A stretch of 64,000 bases of DNA from an uncultured Roseovarius sp. (GCA_947499555.1 CANMOU010000001.1:1426001-1490000); one strand, 5' to 3'. Shown: positions 19,083 to 27,856, numbered from the stretch's first letter. Translations and numbers: made by a program. Notes: generated from the letters alone by a model not told the origin.

Positions 19083-19850
19083 ATGCTGAATGTTGTGCAT
19101 CATATCTCGGACAAGACAGCCACACCACTTCTGATCGTGCACGGGCTTTATGGCTCGGCGCGCAACTGGGGTGTCATCGCCAAGCGATTGTCCAACCGAG
19201 GCCCGGTCATGGCCGTGGATCAGCGCAATCACGGCCAAAGCCCTTGGTTTGAAACACAAAGCTATCCGGATATGGCAGCCGATCTGGCCGAGGTGATCGA
19301 AGCCGGGGGGCAAGGTGCGGTTGATCTGTTGGGGCATTCGATGGGCGGCAAGGCGGCTATGGTTCTGGCCCTCTCACGACCTGATCTGGTTGCGCGGCTG
19401 ATCGTGGCCGATATTGCACCAGTGGGCTATGGCCACAGCCAGATCCAATACATTGAAGCGATGCGACAGATCGATCTGTCAAAGATCGAACGGCGCTCGG
19501 ACGCAGAAGAGCAGTTATCTGATCTTGTCGACGACAAGACGCTTCAATCCTTCTTTACCCAATCTCTTGATATTAAAGAAAAGAAATGGCGGTTAAATCT
19601 GGATACGCTGGCCCGGGAAATGGACAAGATCATTGGTTTCCCCGAAGTATCCGGCCCGTTCGAGCGCCCGACGCTCTTTGTTTCCGGTGCGGCGTCCGAC
19701 TATGTCCTGCCCGAGCATCGGCCCCGGATCAAATCGCTCTTTCCGAATGCGAGCTTTGCCAAGATCAAGGATGCAGGCCATTGGCTTCATGCCGAAAAGC
19801 CAAGGGAATTTGAATCTGTCATCCGGGGTTGGCTGGATCGCGCGGCGTAA
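19083..19850 (+). CDS. Alpha/beta-fold hydrolase (YbfF-like esterase)
   Basis: A 255-residue hydrolase from the ATG at 19083; the longer frame from 19029 adds a non-conserved head. The oxyanion motif is 'LLIVHGLYGSARNWG' near residue 17, the nucleophile elbow 'LLGHSMGGKAAMVLAL' near 83 (Ser in GHSMGG), a later Asp lies near 'FVSGAASDYVLPEHR', and the catalytic His in 'IKDAGHWLHAEKP' near 234. All triad members are present, so the protein is probably active, most likely as an esterase or thioesterase. Substrate not predictable. It is the last clear gene before the accessory interval. Confidence 0.9.
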   Translation: MLNVVHHISDKTATPLLIVHGLYGSARNWGVIAKRLSNRGPVMAVDQRNHGQSPWFETQSYPDMAADLAEVIEAGGQGAVDLLGHSMGGKAAMVLALSRPDLVARLIVADIAPVGYGHSQIQYIEAMRQIDLSKIERRSDAEEQLSDLVDDKTLQSFFTQSLDIKEKKWRLNLDTLAREMDKIIGFPEVSGPFERPTLFVSGAASDYVLPEHRPRIKSLFPNASFAKIKDAGHWLHAEKPREFESVIRGWLDRAA

Positions 19851-20560
19851 GCCTCATCTGCCCAAAAACTGAGTCTTTTGTGCATGACTTGCGGGTTTTT
19901 CCGAAATACCCACAAGATGTTGTTGACCGAGAGTCCCACGGCGTGTACCGAAGCGACACAGGTGTTAGACGCGGTAGCATCAACTGACAGCGGGGTCCGA
20001 AGGCAAAAGCCACGGACCCCGTTCGCATTCCATACCTCGGAAGAGTTTAGGAATAAGATAAGGCGCCAGGTGCTCAGACGCGGTCCTTGCATCGTGGTCT
20101 GGGTCTTGCGACCCGCGCCACACCCTGACGCCTTAAACCGGATGTTCCGCCCCGAGGGGCCTCCGACCCAGTTACCGCAAACCTCGAAAGACCCACGGCT
20201 TCCTGCAGAACAAGCCCACAGGACTCTCAGACATCTTGCGACCCCCAAGAGGTTCCGCATCCCTCGCGACATGCGGCTGCCCCTGCACCCGAAGGCACCG
20301 AGGCGACGAGTAAAGACCGAAGTCCCTGCCCGCCTGCATCGACCCGAACCGAAACGCGGTAAAACCAGCACGCCCGAAGACGCGAAGGAGCCGACGATCC
20401 GTTTCTGAACCAGTGCTGATGGTCGGTAGATCCGAAGACCCCCGGTTCCATCCGCGCCGATCCCGAGGGGTCTTTGCGGCGTCGAGGTGGTTCGAAAGAA
20501 CCTCTCGACATCTCAAGCGTGGCCGAGGGATGCGGTGTCGCGCAAGAAAAATCTGCGCCG
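19851..20560. ncRNA. Hairpin-rich non-coding block, candidate structured RNA
   Basis: About 700 bp with no credible protein: the open frames on both strands are Arg/Pro/Ser-rich and match nothing I recognise. Stable inverted repeats are dense: CGGGGTCCG/CGGACCCCG (19991-20021, with an inner GGC-AAAA-GCC stem), GGCGCCAGG/CCTGACGCC (20063-20071 with 20125-20133, one mismatch) enclosing GGGTC-TTGC-GACCC (20102-20115), GCCC-CGAG-GGGC (20150-20161), and a 12-bp stem with one bulge capped by a GAAA tetraloop (20481-20509). Known alphaproteobacterial RNase P, tmRNA, 6S and SRP RNA signatures were looked for and not seen. Strand and ends are unknown. Confidence 0.3.
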
Positions 20561-20849
20561 ATGCAAAAATTTCTTGGGGATAACTTGTTGATATTCAGCG
20601 GGAATTTCCTGTGGATAACTCTAAATTCCGCTGTGTTTCGGCAGGGTTGAGAGACGTTTTGGGATGAAATGCAGAAAACCGGCTTTATTGCTCGATTTTA
20701 TCCTGTGCGGGCAACCATATCGGCCCAGACGCGAGAATCAGTACGAAAGAAACGACCCGGTTCCTGTACGAGGAACCGGGTCTTCGAGGTCTGCCCCTTT
20801 GGAGGTTGGTGGCCGGCGGTCGGCCGTGGCAGAATTCAGTTTCCGACGC
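20561..20849. other. AT-rich intergenic stretch with DnaA-box-like sites
   Basis: TGTGGATAA at 20610-20618 is a perfect DnaA box (reverse orientation), and TGGGGATAA at 20575-20583 differs by one base. The surrounding 100 bp is AT-rich for this genome. No origin-associated gene is near, so this is reported as sequence only. The minus-strand terminator at 20755 lies in the same stretch. Confidence 0.35.
20755..20781 (-). terminator. Intrinsic terminator, minus strand
   Basis: A perfect 11-bp inverted repeat ACCCGGTTCCT / AGGAACCGGGT around a 5-base loop. Read on the minus strand it is followed by CGTTTCTTT, so it stops leftward transcription; on the plus strand no T-run follows. It lies about 70 bp beyond the stop of the small minus-strand ORF at 20850. 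Confidence 0.7.
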
Positions 20850-21026
20850 TCAAACGACCTGTGGTCTGGCAGGTCCGAGATCAAGCTCGGGTTCGGTCGT
20901 CTGGTAGGCACTGTCTTTCCACAGCACCGGTTCCGTCATCCCGGGCAGTTCCATTTGCCGCCGATCCAGCGACTCCAGCGCCACCTTGCGACGACGCCGG
21001 GCAATCGTAAAAAAGTCCACTTGCAT
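20850..21026 (-). CDS. Possible small basic protein, 58 residues
   Basis: A 58-codon frame starting at an ATG preceded by AAGG. The product begins 'MQVDFFTIARRRRKVALES', with a strongly basic N-terminal helix and an acidic, Pro-containing tail ('EPELDLGPARPQ'). Third codon positions are mostly G or C, as in real genes here, and a leftward terminator follows 70 bp downstream, which argues for transcription. No family recognised. Longer frames overlap it on the plus strand (20664-21095), but they have no convincing start or homology. Confidence 0.35.
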   Translation of the reverse strand: MQVDFFTIARRRRKVALESLDRRQMELPGMTEPVLWKDSAYQTTEPELDLGPARPQVV

Positions 21027-21357
21027 AAACCTTGTTCCCCACAACAAGACGTTACTCTTACCCGGTCACTTTGGGGCGGAATTGAGGCAGTTTGAACAAG
21101 TTTGTGTGAAACGGTCTGTTTCCTGAGAGGAATTTGTGGGCACATCCATAGGAAGAACACATCATGAAATCATATGTTTAACCAGGTACTGGTGCACCCG
21201 ACACCGGTACCATGCCCTGCCCGGCCTGCCTTATTTGAGGCACAGGCGGCCGCAATTACGGCAACAATGCGGCAAAATGCTTGAGAGTGGTGCCGGTTTT
21301 TGAGACAAATTCATCTCAAGCCGCTTCAGGCTTTTGCAATCACCGGGGGGTGGAACC
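21027..21357. other. Intergenic region upstream of secreted protein
   Basis: About 330 bp between the divergent small minus-strand ORF and the secreted protein. It contains a short GGTACTGG-type inverted repeat ('CAGGTACTGGTGC' with 'CACCGGTACC', around 21184-21210) and otherwise no gene. Promoters for both neighbours should lie here; no confident -35/-10 was found. Confidence 0.4.
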
Positions 21358-21681
21358 TTGATCAAATCTGCAGTTTTTGCCGCAAGTGCGGCCTTTGTTA
21401 TGTTGGCGAGTAATGCGCAGGCTCATGATGTTTCCAGAGCGGCCCATGGCGCGCATGGGAAGAACGTGGTTCTCGTGAGCTGTTATCGCGGCCCTTGGGA
21501 AGCGGTGATCTGGGACCGGCCCAATCCGGAATTCATCCAGTCGCTGGAAGACAACGGGTTCAGCACAACGAAATCCATCGAGATTGCCGAGGCCATCTGC
21601 CGCGATCCCCGGCTGGTGAACAACCCCGATCTGACCGCCGAGCAGGTCCGACGCCTGACATCTGCCGCGCGGCGGGGGTAG
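21358..21681 (+). CDS. Small secreted protein, conserved hypothetical
   Basis: A 107-residue protein. The start is taken as the TTG at 21358, which follows a strong GGGGGG ribosome-binding stretch and gives a clean signal peptide ('KSAVFAASAAFVMLASNAQA' with an AQA cleavage box). The mature part has two Cys, a conserved-looking 'LVSCYRGPWEAVIWDRPN' segment, and a helical end 'TAEQVRRLTSAARR'. Likely periplasmic. No function known. It is the gene immediately before the transposase. Confidence 0.7.
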   Translation: MIKSAVFAASAAFVMLASNAQAHDVSRAAHGAHGKNVVLVSCYRGPWEAVIWDRPNPEFIQSLEDNGFSTTKSIEIAEAICRDPRLVNNPDLTAEQVRRLTSAARRG

Positions 21682-21741
21682 TAACCGGCGGCAGGGGTGA
21701 GACCTGCGTCGGACGGTCTTTCCAGAGATTTACGAGGCCTT

Positions 21742-21766
21742 AACCCGGTTTCTGCGAGACCGGGTT
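21742..21766. repeat. Palindrome abutting the RAYT start codon
   Basis: An 8-9 bp stem, AACCCGGT with a matching ACCGGGTT, ends one base before the transposase ATG at 21767. No ribosome-binding site is visible between them. It could be a transcriptional stop for the upstream gene, a translation-limiting hairpin, or a substrate of the transposase. Confidence 0.5.
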
Positions 21767-22333
21767 ATGTCTTGTTATCGCCGTCCGAATGTTTCCGGCG
21801 CTTCGGTGTTCTTCACCGTTGCCCTGGCGCAGCGCGGCGGGCGCGTGCTCGTTAATGAGGTGACACAGCTGCGCGCGGCGGTCCGGCAGACAAAGGCCGA
21901 GCGGCCCTTCCATATTGATGCCTGGGTCGTGTTGCCCGATCATTTGCACGCGGTCTGGACCTTGCCGGCCGGGGACGCGGATTTCTCCACGCGATGGGGC
22001 GCGATCAAGGCGCGGTTTACCCGTAGTTTGCGGGATGATTGTAGGGTGGGGTTTCACCCCACCAATGCGAAAGCGTTGGGACATGGGGTGGGATGGAATC
22101 CCACCCTACCGCGGTCGGCAAGCAAGGTTCGGAAAGGCGATGCGGGGGTATGGCAACGCCGGTTCTACGAACACCACATCCGGAACGAGGCCGATTACCT
22201 CGCCCATGTGCGATATTATTGGATGAACCCGGTGAAACATGGGTTCGTCGCGCGGCCCGAGGATTGGCCGTATTCATCGGTGCATCGGGATACGCGGTAT
22301 CGGGCGGGGATGGATTTGGTTTTGCCGCGGTAG
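21767..22333 (+). CDS. REP-associated tyrosine transposase (RAYT), carrying an internal REP pair
   Basis: A 188-residue single-domain HUH nuclease of the Y1/IS200-like RAYT group that cuts and joins REP palindromes as single strands. The HUH metal motif is 'VVLPDHLHAVWTL' near residue 56; the Tyr region is 'VRYYWMNPVKHGFV' near 150, followed by the typical 'PEDWPYSSVHR'. Between residues 92 and 115 the usual sequence is broken by a stretch encoded by a REP inverted pair (22041-22109), 69 bp long and so in frame. Ten-base ends GTAGGGTGGG and CCCACCCTAC bound it. Another pair starts at the stop codon. The enzyme may still be active; this cannot be judged from sequence. Confidence 0.85.
   Translation: MSCYRRPNVSGASVFFTVALAQRGGRVLVNEVTQLRAAVRQTKAERPFHIDAWVVLPDHLHAVWTLPAGDADFSTRWGAIKARFTRSLRDDCRVGFHPTNAKALGHGVGWNPTLPRSASKVRKGDAGVWQRRFYEHHIRNEADYLAHVRYYWMNPVKHGFVARPEDWPYSSVHRDTRYRAGMDLVLPR
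22041..22109. repeat. REP inverted pair (BIME-like) inside the RAYT gene
   Basis: Two REP units in opposite orientation, 22041-22063 and 22087-22109, joined by a short linker. The first is identical over 23 bp to the copy at 1231-1253 in inverse orientation. The whole unit is 69 bp and adds 23 codons to the transposase without breaking the frame. Confidence 0.75.
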
Positions 22334-22384
22334 GGCGGGATTTAAACCCGCCGGTGTTTGGGGTTTGGTGGGATGGAACCCTAC
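22330..22384. repeat. REP inverted pair overlapping the RAYT stop codon
   Basis: Unit one (22330-22352) is GTAGGGCGGG then ATTTAAACCCGCC; unit two is its degraded inverse and ends GGAACCCTAC at 22384. The TAG of the first unit is the transposase stop codon. This is the flanking position where RAYT genes usually keep their cognate REPs. Confidence 0.7.
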
Positions 22385-22788
22385 CATACGGATTACCTGA
22401 AAAAATTGTGGATAAGTTTTTTGCGGCACCACATATTGTGTCACTGCCAAATTCAATCTCAACATATTGTTGTGTTTTCCATACTTTCTGTCAGAAATCT
22501 GTTGACAACCACAACATGCTGTGGCATGTGTCGCATAAATACGAGATGTAGGGGACGCACGCAATAAATTGTGTTGCGCTCTTGACTTGTAATCGAATCC
22601 TCCCGACAATCAATTTCGACAAACGGTTGAGTCGGTGACGCCGCCAAGGCGGCAACCATGGCGGCGTCGACTTACCGTTACTGCGCTTACCAGAAGGTCG
22701 CTGCAGTGGTTCGGTCAGCATTTGGACTTTCACAGTCCTCGAACAAGGTGTCAAGCGGCCTTCAGTTTTAACTGAACGGAGGCTGAAA
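22385..22788. other. Regulatory/intergenic region upstream of the small-protein cassette
   Basis: About 400 bp without a gene. It holds a perfect DnaA-box-like TGTGGATAA (22407-22415); three ACA/TGT palindromic sites, CACATATTGTG (22430-22440), CAACATATTGTTG (22460-22472) and CCACAACATGCTGTGG (22508-22523); a 10-bp stem GACGCCGCCA/TGGCGGCGTC (22637-22668); GGACT-TTCAC-AGTCC (22724-22738); and TTCAGTT/AACTGAA (22761-22776) touching the next ribosome-binding site. Fragments resembling tRNA anticodon arms occur but no whole tRNA. Confidence 0.5.
22761..22782 (+). promoter_or_regulatory. Inverted repeat next to RBS of the 68-residue gene
   Basis: TTCAGTT and AACTGAA form a 7-bp hairpin with a 2-base spacer, and the ribosome-binding site CGGAGG begins at the very next base. 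Such a placement suits an operator or a translational control hairpin. Confidence 0.4.
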
Positions 22789-22995
22789 ATGGCCAAATAC
22801 TACGTGAACAAGAATGCGCAATCCAATGGTGACCACGAGGTCCATAAAACTGGTTGCAGTTGGCTACCCCAAGCAGAAAACCGTATTTATCTTGGTGAAT
22901 ACCTGAGTTGCGGCCCTGCGGTACGGGAAGCGAGACAGTTCTATAGTCAAGTTAATGGCTGCTACTACTGCTCTCCTGCCTGTCATACACAATAA
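22789..22995 (+). CDS. Small His/Cys-rich protein, putative zinc-binding
   Basis: A 68-residue protein starting 'MAKYYVNKNAQSNGDHEVH'. It has His and Cys spaced as H-x2-H-x3-C, a single Cys in 'LSCGPAVREAR', and a C-terminal 'GCYYCSPACHT' cluster, together a plausible zinc site. I recognise this as a small widely scattered family, found in unrelated bacteria and often next to a short basic protein like the gene that follows; no function is known to me. RBS CGGAGG. The stop is 13 bp before the next start. Confidence 0.75.
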   Translation: MAKYYVNKNAQSNGDHEVHKTGCSWLPQAENRIYLGEYLSCGPAVREARQFYSQVNGCYYCSPACHTQ

Positions 22996-23008
22996 AGGAG
23001 ATACTGAT

Positions 23009-23182
23009 TTGGCTACTAACCCGCCGTCAGGTGACGGGCACAGAAAAGGAATGGTTCGGAAGAGATCGCAAACAAAGACTCCATCCGGGCATTATGTAAA
23101 GCGAGATGCTGATACAGGGCGTTTTATGGATGTGAAAACAACCGACAAGAAGCCCTTCAAAGGTGTTCGTAAAGAGAAATAG
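23009..23182 (+). CDS. Small basic protein with 'KRDADTGRFMDVK' motif
   Basis: A 57-residue protein. The start is a TTG at 23009 placed 8 bp after AAGGAG, with the ATG frames farther upstream overlapping the previous gene. It contains 'RSQTKTPSGHYVKRDADTG' and 'RFMDVKTTDKKPFKGVR'. This 'vKRDtxTGRFmDvK..pFKGVRkE' pattern belongs to a short basic family that recurs next to proteins like the previous one. Role unknown. A shared terminator separates it from lepA, which comes from the other strand. Confidence 0.7.
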   Translation: MATNPPSGDGHRKGMVRKRSQTKTPSGHYVKRDADTGRFMDVKTTDKKPFKGVRKEK

Positions 23183-23188
23183 AAAGTT

Positions 23189-23210
23189 GGGCCAAAAGGA
23201 GTTTTGGCCC
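23189..23210. terminator. Bidirectional terminator between cassette and lepA
   Basis: A perfect 9-bp stem GGGCCAAAA / TTTTGGCCC around GGAG. It lies 6 bp after the small-protein stop and 4 bp before the lepA stop codon, and has T-rich sequence rightward and A-rich sequence leftward. Confidence 0.8.
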
Positions 23211-23214
23211 TTCT

Positions 23215-25014
<1,800 letters not shown>

Positions 25015-25190
25015 GACAAGGGGATATGAGGCCGAAACCAGAGGGCGTCAATGGGCATGTTTGCTCCATTTCCTCTCCGGTAGAGGGAGTGTCTGACGCC
25101 TTGCCGCACCGTGGCACGCCAATGTGAAACCCCCGCAACTTGTTCAGGTGCCCATCACAGCATAGACTCACGGAGAAAAGGAGCAGTCTT

Positions 25191-25769
25191 ATGAAACGAT
25201 CTCTCTTTGCCGCCTGTCTTGCGCTTGGCCTGACATCGGCCGCCCATGCAGCACCCTCAACTGTGCCTTTGGGCGCGTCACCAACTCTTGGCGGCGGGGA
25301 ATACTCGTCTGGGGGCGGGATCACCGTGGCGGTTGAGCCGCGTCGGACACAGGATGGGCAATTGGCCCTGTGCGGCGTTTGGGCACAAAGTGACCGGCTT
25401 TCGGCGTATGTGCGGCAATCCGCGCGATCTGTTCTTCAACGCGGCAGCCTCATGGTCAATGGTCGTGTCGTTCATCAGGGGTTGGGCTTTCTCAATCGCG
25501 TCCCCGCTGACACCAGCTATGCCCGGTCAGAGGCCAGTTGCGTCGGTACGTCCCTACCGTGGCAAAGCGGTGCACGGATTGATGTGCGCATCCCGCGTCA
25601 TGTCGTTGTGCAGGACCGCGACGGCAATGGTGCCGGGATCGAAATCCGCTTCGGTCCAAGTCAGGCAGGCAATCCTGCGCTTCTGTCGGGTTCGGTGCTG
25701 CCATCGCGGTTCACCTCAACGAAAGGGACGCTGAGCGGAAAATACGGCGCGACACGTCTTACCCAGTAA
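25191..25769 (+). CDS. Secreted protein, Rhodobacteraceae conserved
   Basis: A 192-residue protein from the ATG at 25191, which follows AAAAGGAGC; the frame is open from 25140 but that head is not needed. A signal peptide 'KRSLFAACLALGLTSAAHA' ends in an AHA cleavage box. The mature part is rich in beta-type sequence with 'TVAVEPRRTQDGQLALCGVW' and a second Cys near 'SEASCVGTSLPW', suggesting one disulfide. It ends in a basic Ser/Thr-rich tail. No enzymatic motif is seen. Periplasmic or extracellular location likely; function unknown. Confidence 0.65.
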   Translation: MKRSLFAACLALGLTSAAHAAPSTVPLGASPTLGGGEYSSGGGITVAVEPRRTQDGQLALCGVWAQSDRLSAYVRQSARSVLQRGSLMVNGRVVHQGLGFLNRVPADTSYARSEASCVGTSLPWQSGARIDVRIPRHVVVQDRDGNGAGIEIRFGPSQAGNPALLSGSVLPSRFTSTKGTLSGKYGATRLTQ

Positions 25770-25908
25770 TCTGCGCAGAAGGTCACGTTTGCCGACAACG
25801 CAATTGAAAAAATCACCCTGATCAGGCAGAAGGGCTAAAAATAATGAAACCGAGGAAAATCGGTAAGACATAATTTCAGTTGGGTATCGAGCAGGACAAA
25901 CGCCAGCG

Positions 25909-26298
25909 ATGAAATATGCAGTTTGGACGATTCTGATTTTGGGATTGGCCGCATGCGGTCGACAAGAGCGGTTCGAGACACCCGCCAGAGTAACACCTGT
26001 GGCAGTTCCGGCTTCGGCAACAGCAGTGGCTCAGCCCCGGATCATACCGGTCGCCTCTGGCCCGATCAGTCAGGCGTGCCTGTCCTCGGATCGCAGCGCG
26101 CGATCCCGGCAGCTTTGCGGATGCATTCAATACGCGGCGAATGAAACGCTCACCGCAGCGCAACAAAGCCGGGCGGTGACCTTTTACACAAACCCTGCCG
26201 TGGCCCAGTCAGTCCGGCAGTCAGATCGCTCCAGTGACGAACGTTTCTGGGAGGCGTACCGAGCCTATGAGGAACGCGCCGAGACAATCTGCCGCTAG
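25909..26298 (+). CDS. Small lipoprotein, Rhodobacterales conserved
   Basis: A 129-residue lipoprotein. The N-terminus 'MKYAVWTILILGLAACGRQ' carries a lipobox (LAAC) with Cys at 16. After a Val/Pro/Ala-rich linker the C-terminal domain contains 'GPISQACLSSDRSARSRQLC' and 'CIQYAANETLTAAQQSRAV', with four Cys in total, and ends 'YEERAETIC'. These Cys likely pair in the periplasm. No function known. Separated from the ABC permease by only 3 bp, tail to tail. Confidence 0.7.
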   Translation: MKYAVWTILILGLAACGRQERFETPARVTPVAVPASATAVAQPRIIPVASGPISQACLSSDRSARSRQLCGCIQYAANETLTAAQQSRAVTFYTNPAVAQSVRQSDRSSDERFWEAYRAYEERAETICR

Positions 26299-26301
26299 CT
26301 G

Positions 26302-27105
26302 TCAGGGTTTCAGCCTGTGGCCTTTGTGGAACATCCACCATGCAAGCCCGGCCACAAGTGCCGTCGAGAGCCCCAGTACGGCAAATCCGAGAGCGGGGCT
26401 CGAATCTGACACACCAATCATACCGTATCGCCCACCGTCGATCAGGTAGAAGACCGGATTGACATGGGTGATCGACGACAGCAGAGGGGGCAAATCCTGC
26501 ACCGAATAGAACGTGCCGGAGAGGAAGGCCAATGGCGTCACGATAAAATTTGTAATGGCCGCCATTTGGTCGAACTTGTTGGCATAAATCCCGGCCACAA
26601 GACCCAGCGCACCAAGGAAGACGGCGCCGAGCATGACAAACCCCAGCCAGATCAACGGATGTTCTGGCACAAGCCCCAGGGTCAGCGCCAGGCCGATTGC
26701 GATCGCAACTGCAACCATCACGCCTCGTGCCAGAGCCCCCGCAAGATAGCCCAGCACCAGTTCCAGCCCGGACAAGGGTGGCATCAGAGTATCCACGATA
26801 TTGCCCTGAACCTTTGATATCACCACCGACGAAGACGTGTTGGCAAATGCGTTTTGGATCACCGTCATCATCAGAATACCAGGGGCGATGAAAGTGGTGA
26901 AATCGACGCCCATGACGTCGCCGCGCCGTGCGCCTATCGCGATGGTGAAGATCACCAGAAACAAGCCCGCAGTGACAAGCGGTGCCATCAAGGTTTGTGT
27001 CCAGACAGATAGGAAACGCATGATTTCACGCATCGCCAGCGTGTAAAGCCCAAGCCAGTTGATGCGGCCAAAGCGGCGCAGTCCCATATCCACCCGGTCT
27101 TGCAT
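26302..27105 (-). CDS. ABC-2 type transporter permease
   Basis: A 267-residue integral membrane protein with about six hydrophobic segments and the ABC-2 pattern 'GDVMGVDFTTFIAPGILMMT' near residue 62, followed by 'NIVDTLMPPLSGLELVLGYL'. It resembles the YadH/NodJ class of export permeases. Its ATP-binding partner is not next to it in this window, so the partner must be elsewhere or it may share a subunit. Substrate unknown; polysaccharide, drug or lipid export are possible. Diverges from gcrA. Confidence 0.85.
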   Translation of the reverse strand: MQDRVDMGLRRFGRINWLGLYTLAMREIMRFLSVWTQTLMAPLVTAGLFLVIFTIAIGARRGDVMGVDFTTFIAPGILMMTVIQNAFANTSSSVVISKVQGNIVDTLMPPLSGLELVLGYLAGALARGVMVAVAIAIGLALTLGLVPEHPLIWLGFVMLGAVFLGALGLVAGIYANKFDQMAAITNFIVTPLAFLSGTFYSVQDLPPLLSSITHVNPVFYLIDGGRYGMIGVSDSSPALGFAVLGLSTALVAGLAWWMFHKGHRLKP

Positions 27106-27240
27106 CAGATTTCCTGCATCAGCTGAGGTTTCTTGTTGTCCAACGGCTTGTAACTCGCCGCCCAGTGTTTAGAATAAGGCCTTCGGGAAGAAAACCGGGC
27201 TATCGCAAAAAGATGGCCAAAGGCAGAGGATAGGTGGCCC

Positions 27241-27804
27241 ATGTCGTGGAGCGACGAGCGCGTTGAGCTTTTGAAGAAAATGTGGGGCGAAGGCCAGTCG
27301 GCCAGCCAGATTGCCAAAGAGCTTGGCGGCGTCACACGCAACGCGGTGATCGGCAAGGTGCACCGGTTGGGCCTGTCAAACCGAAGCGGATCGGGCGGGT
27401 CGGACAGCAGCAAGGCGAAACCTGCGGCGAAGGCCAAGCCGGCTGCGCGGGCCAAGGCTTCGAAGGCCGAACCCAAGACCGAGACCACAAAAGAAGCTGC
27501 CCCTGCTACACCCGTGAGCCGCGTCAAAGCCATCATTCCCGCTGGCCAGCCCCTGCCACCGCAACCCTCAGCCAACGAAATTGACCCCGAAGCGCTTGCC
27601 AAAGTCAATGAGATCGAGAAGAAGGCCAAGAAGCTGTCACTTATGGAACTGACCGAGCGAACATGCAAATGGCCCGTGGGTGATCCGGCAACGCCTGATT
27701 TCTGGTTCTGTGGCTTGCCGGTTCAGTCGGGCAAACCTTACTGCGAGGCGCATGTGGGTGTCGCCTTCCAGCCGATGAGCTCTCGCCGGGACCGCCGCCG
27801 CTAG
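27241..27804 (+). CDS. gcrA: Cell-cycle regulator GcrA
   Basis: A 187-residue GcrA protein. The N-terminal DNA-binding part is fully conserved: 'MSWSDERVELLKKMWGEG' then 'SASQIAKELGGVTRNAVIG' and 'KVHRLGLSNR'. A Lys/Ala-rich linker follows (residues 60-110), then the C-terminal sigma70-binding part with 'TERTCKWPVGDPATPDFW' and 'CGLPVQSGKPYCEAH'. GcrA activates sigma70 promoters, preferably those with methylated GANTC sites made by CcrM; it is essential or near-essential in alphaproteobacteria. Single gene, divergent from the ABC permease. Confidence 0.95.
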   Translation: MSWSDERVELLKKMWGEGQSASQIAKELGGVTRNAVIGKVHRLGLSNRSGSGGSDSSKAKPAAKAKPAARAKASKAEPKTETTKEAAPATPVSRVKAIIPAGQPLPPQPSANEIDPEALAKVNEIEKKAKKLSLMELTERTCKWPVGDPATPDFWFCGLPVQSGKPYCEAHVGVAFQPMSSRRDRRR

Positions 27805-27856
27805 AATAATTCGATCAGAAAAAGCCTGGCAAACCTTCCCGGCGGAATGTTTTGCA

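Noticed and set aside
19878-20408. Long open frames on both strands in the hairpin-rich block (176 aa plus, 194 aa minus)
   Set aside because: Their products are Arg/Pro/Ser-rich, have no known motif, no convincing RBS, and overlap each other antisense; the hairpins explain the region better.
19851-20560. RNase P RNA, tmRNA, 6S or SRP RNA
   Set aside because: None of the conserved core strings (for example GAGGAAAGTCCGG or a tag beginning with codons for ANDN) was found on either strand.
20560-22415. Replication origin because of DnaA-box-like TGTGGATAA sites
   Set aside because: No dnaA, hemE, parAB or gidA nearby, only three boxes in nearly 2 kb, and no AT-rich unwinding element between clustered boxes.
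22566-22738. tRNA-like fragments (ACTTGTAATC near 22583, and GGACTTTCACAGTCC at 22724) that recall tRNA anticodon arms
   Set aside because: No acceptor, D-arm or T-arm (no GGTTCGAATC-type loop) could be placed around either, so no tRNA or attachment site is claimed.
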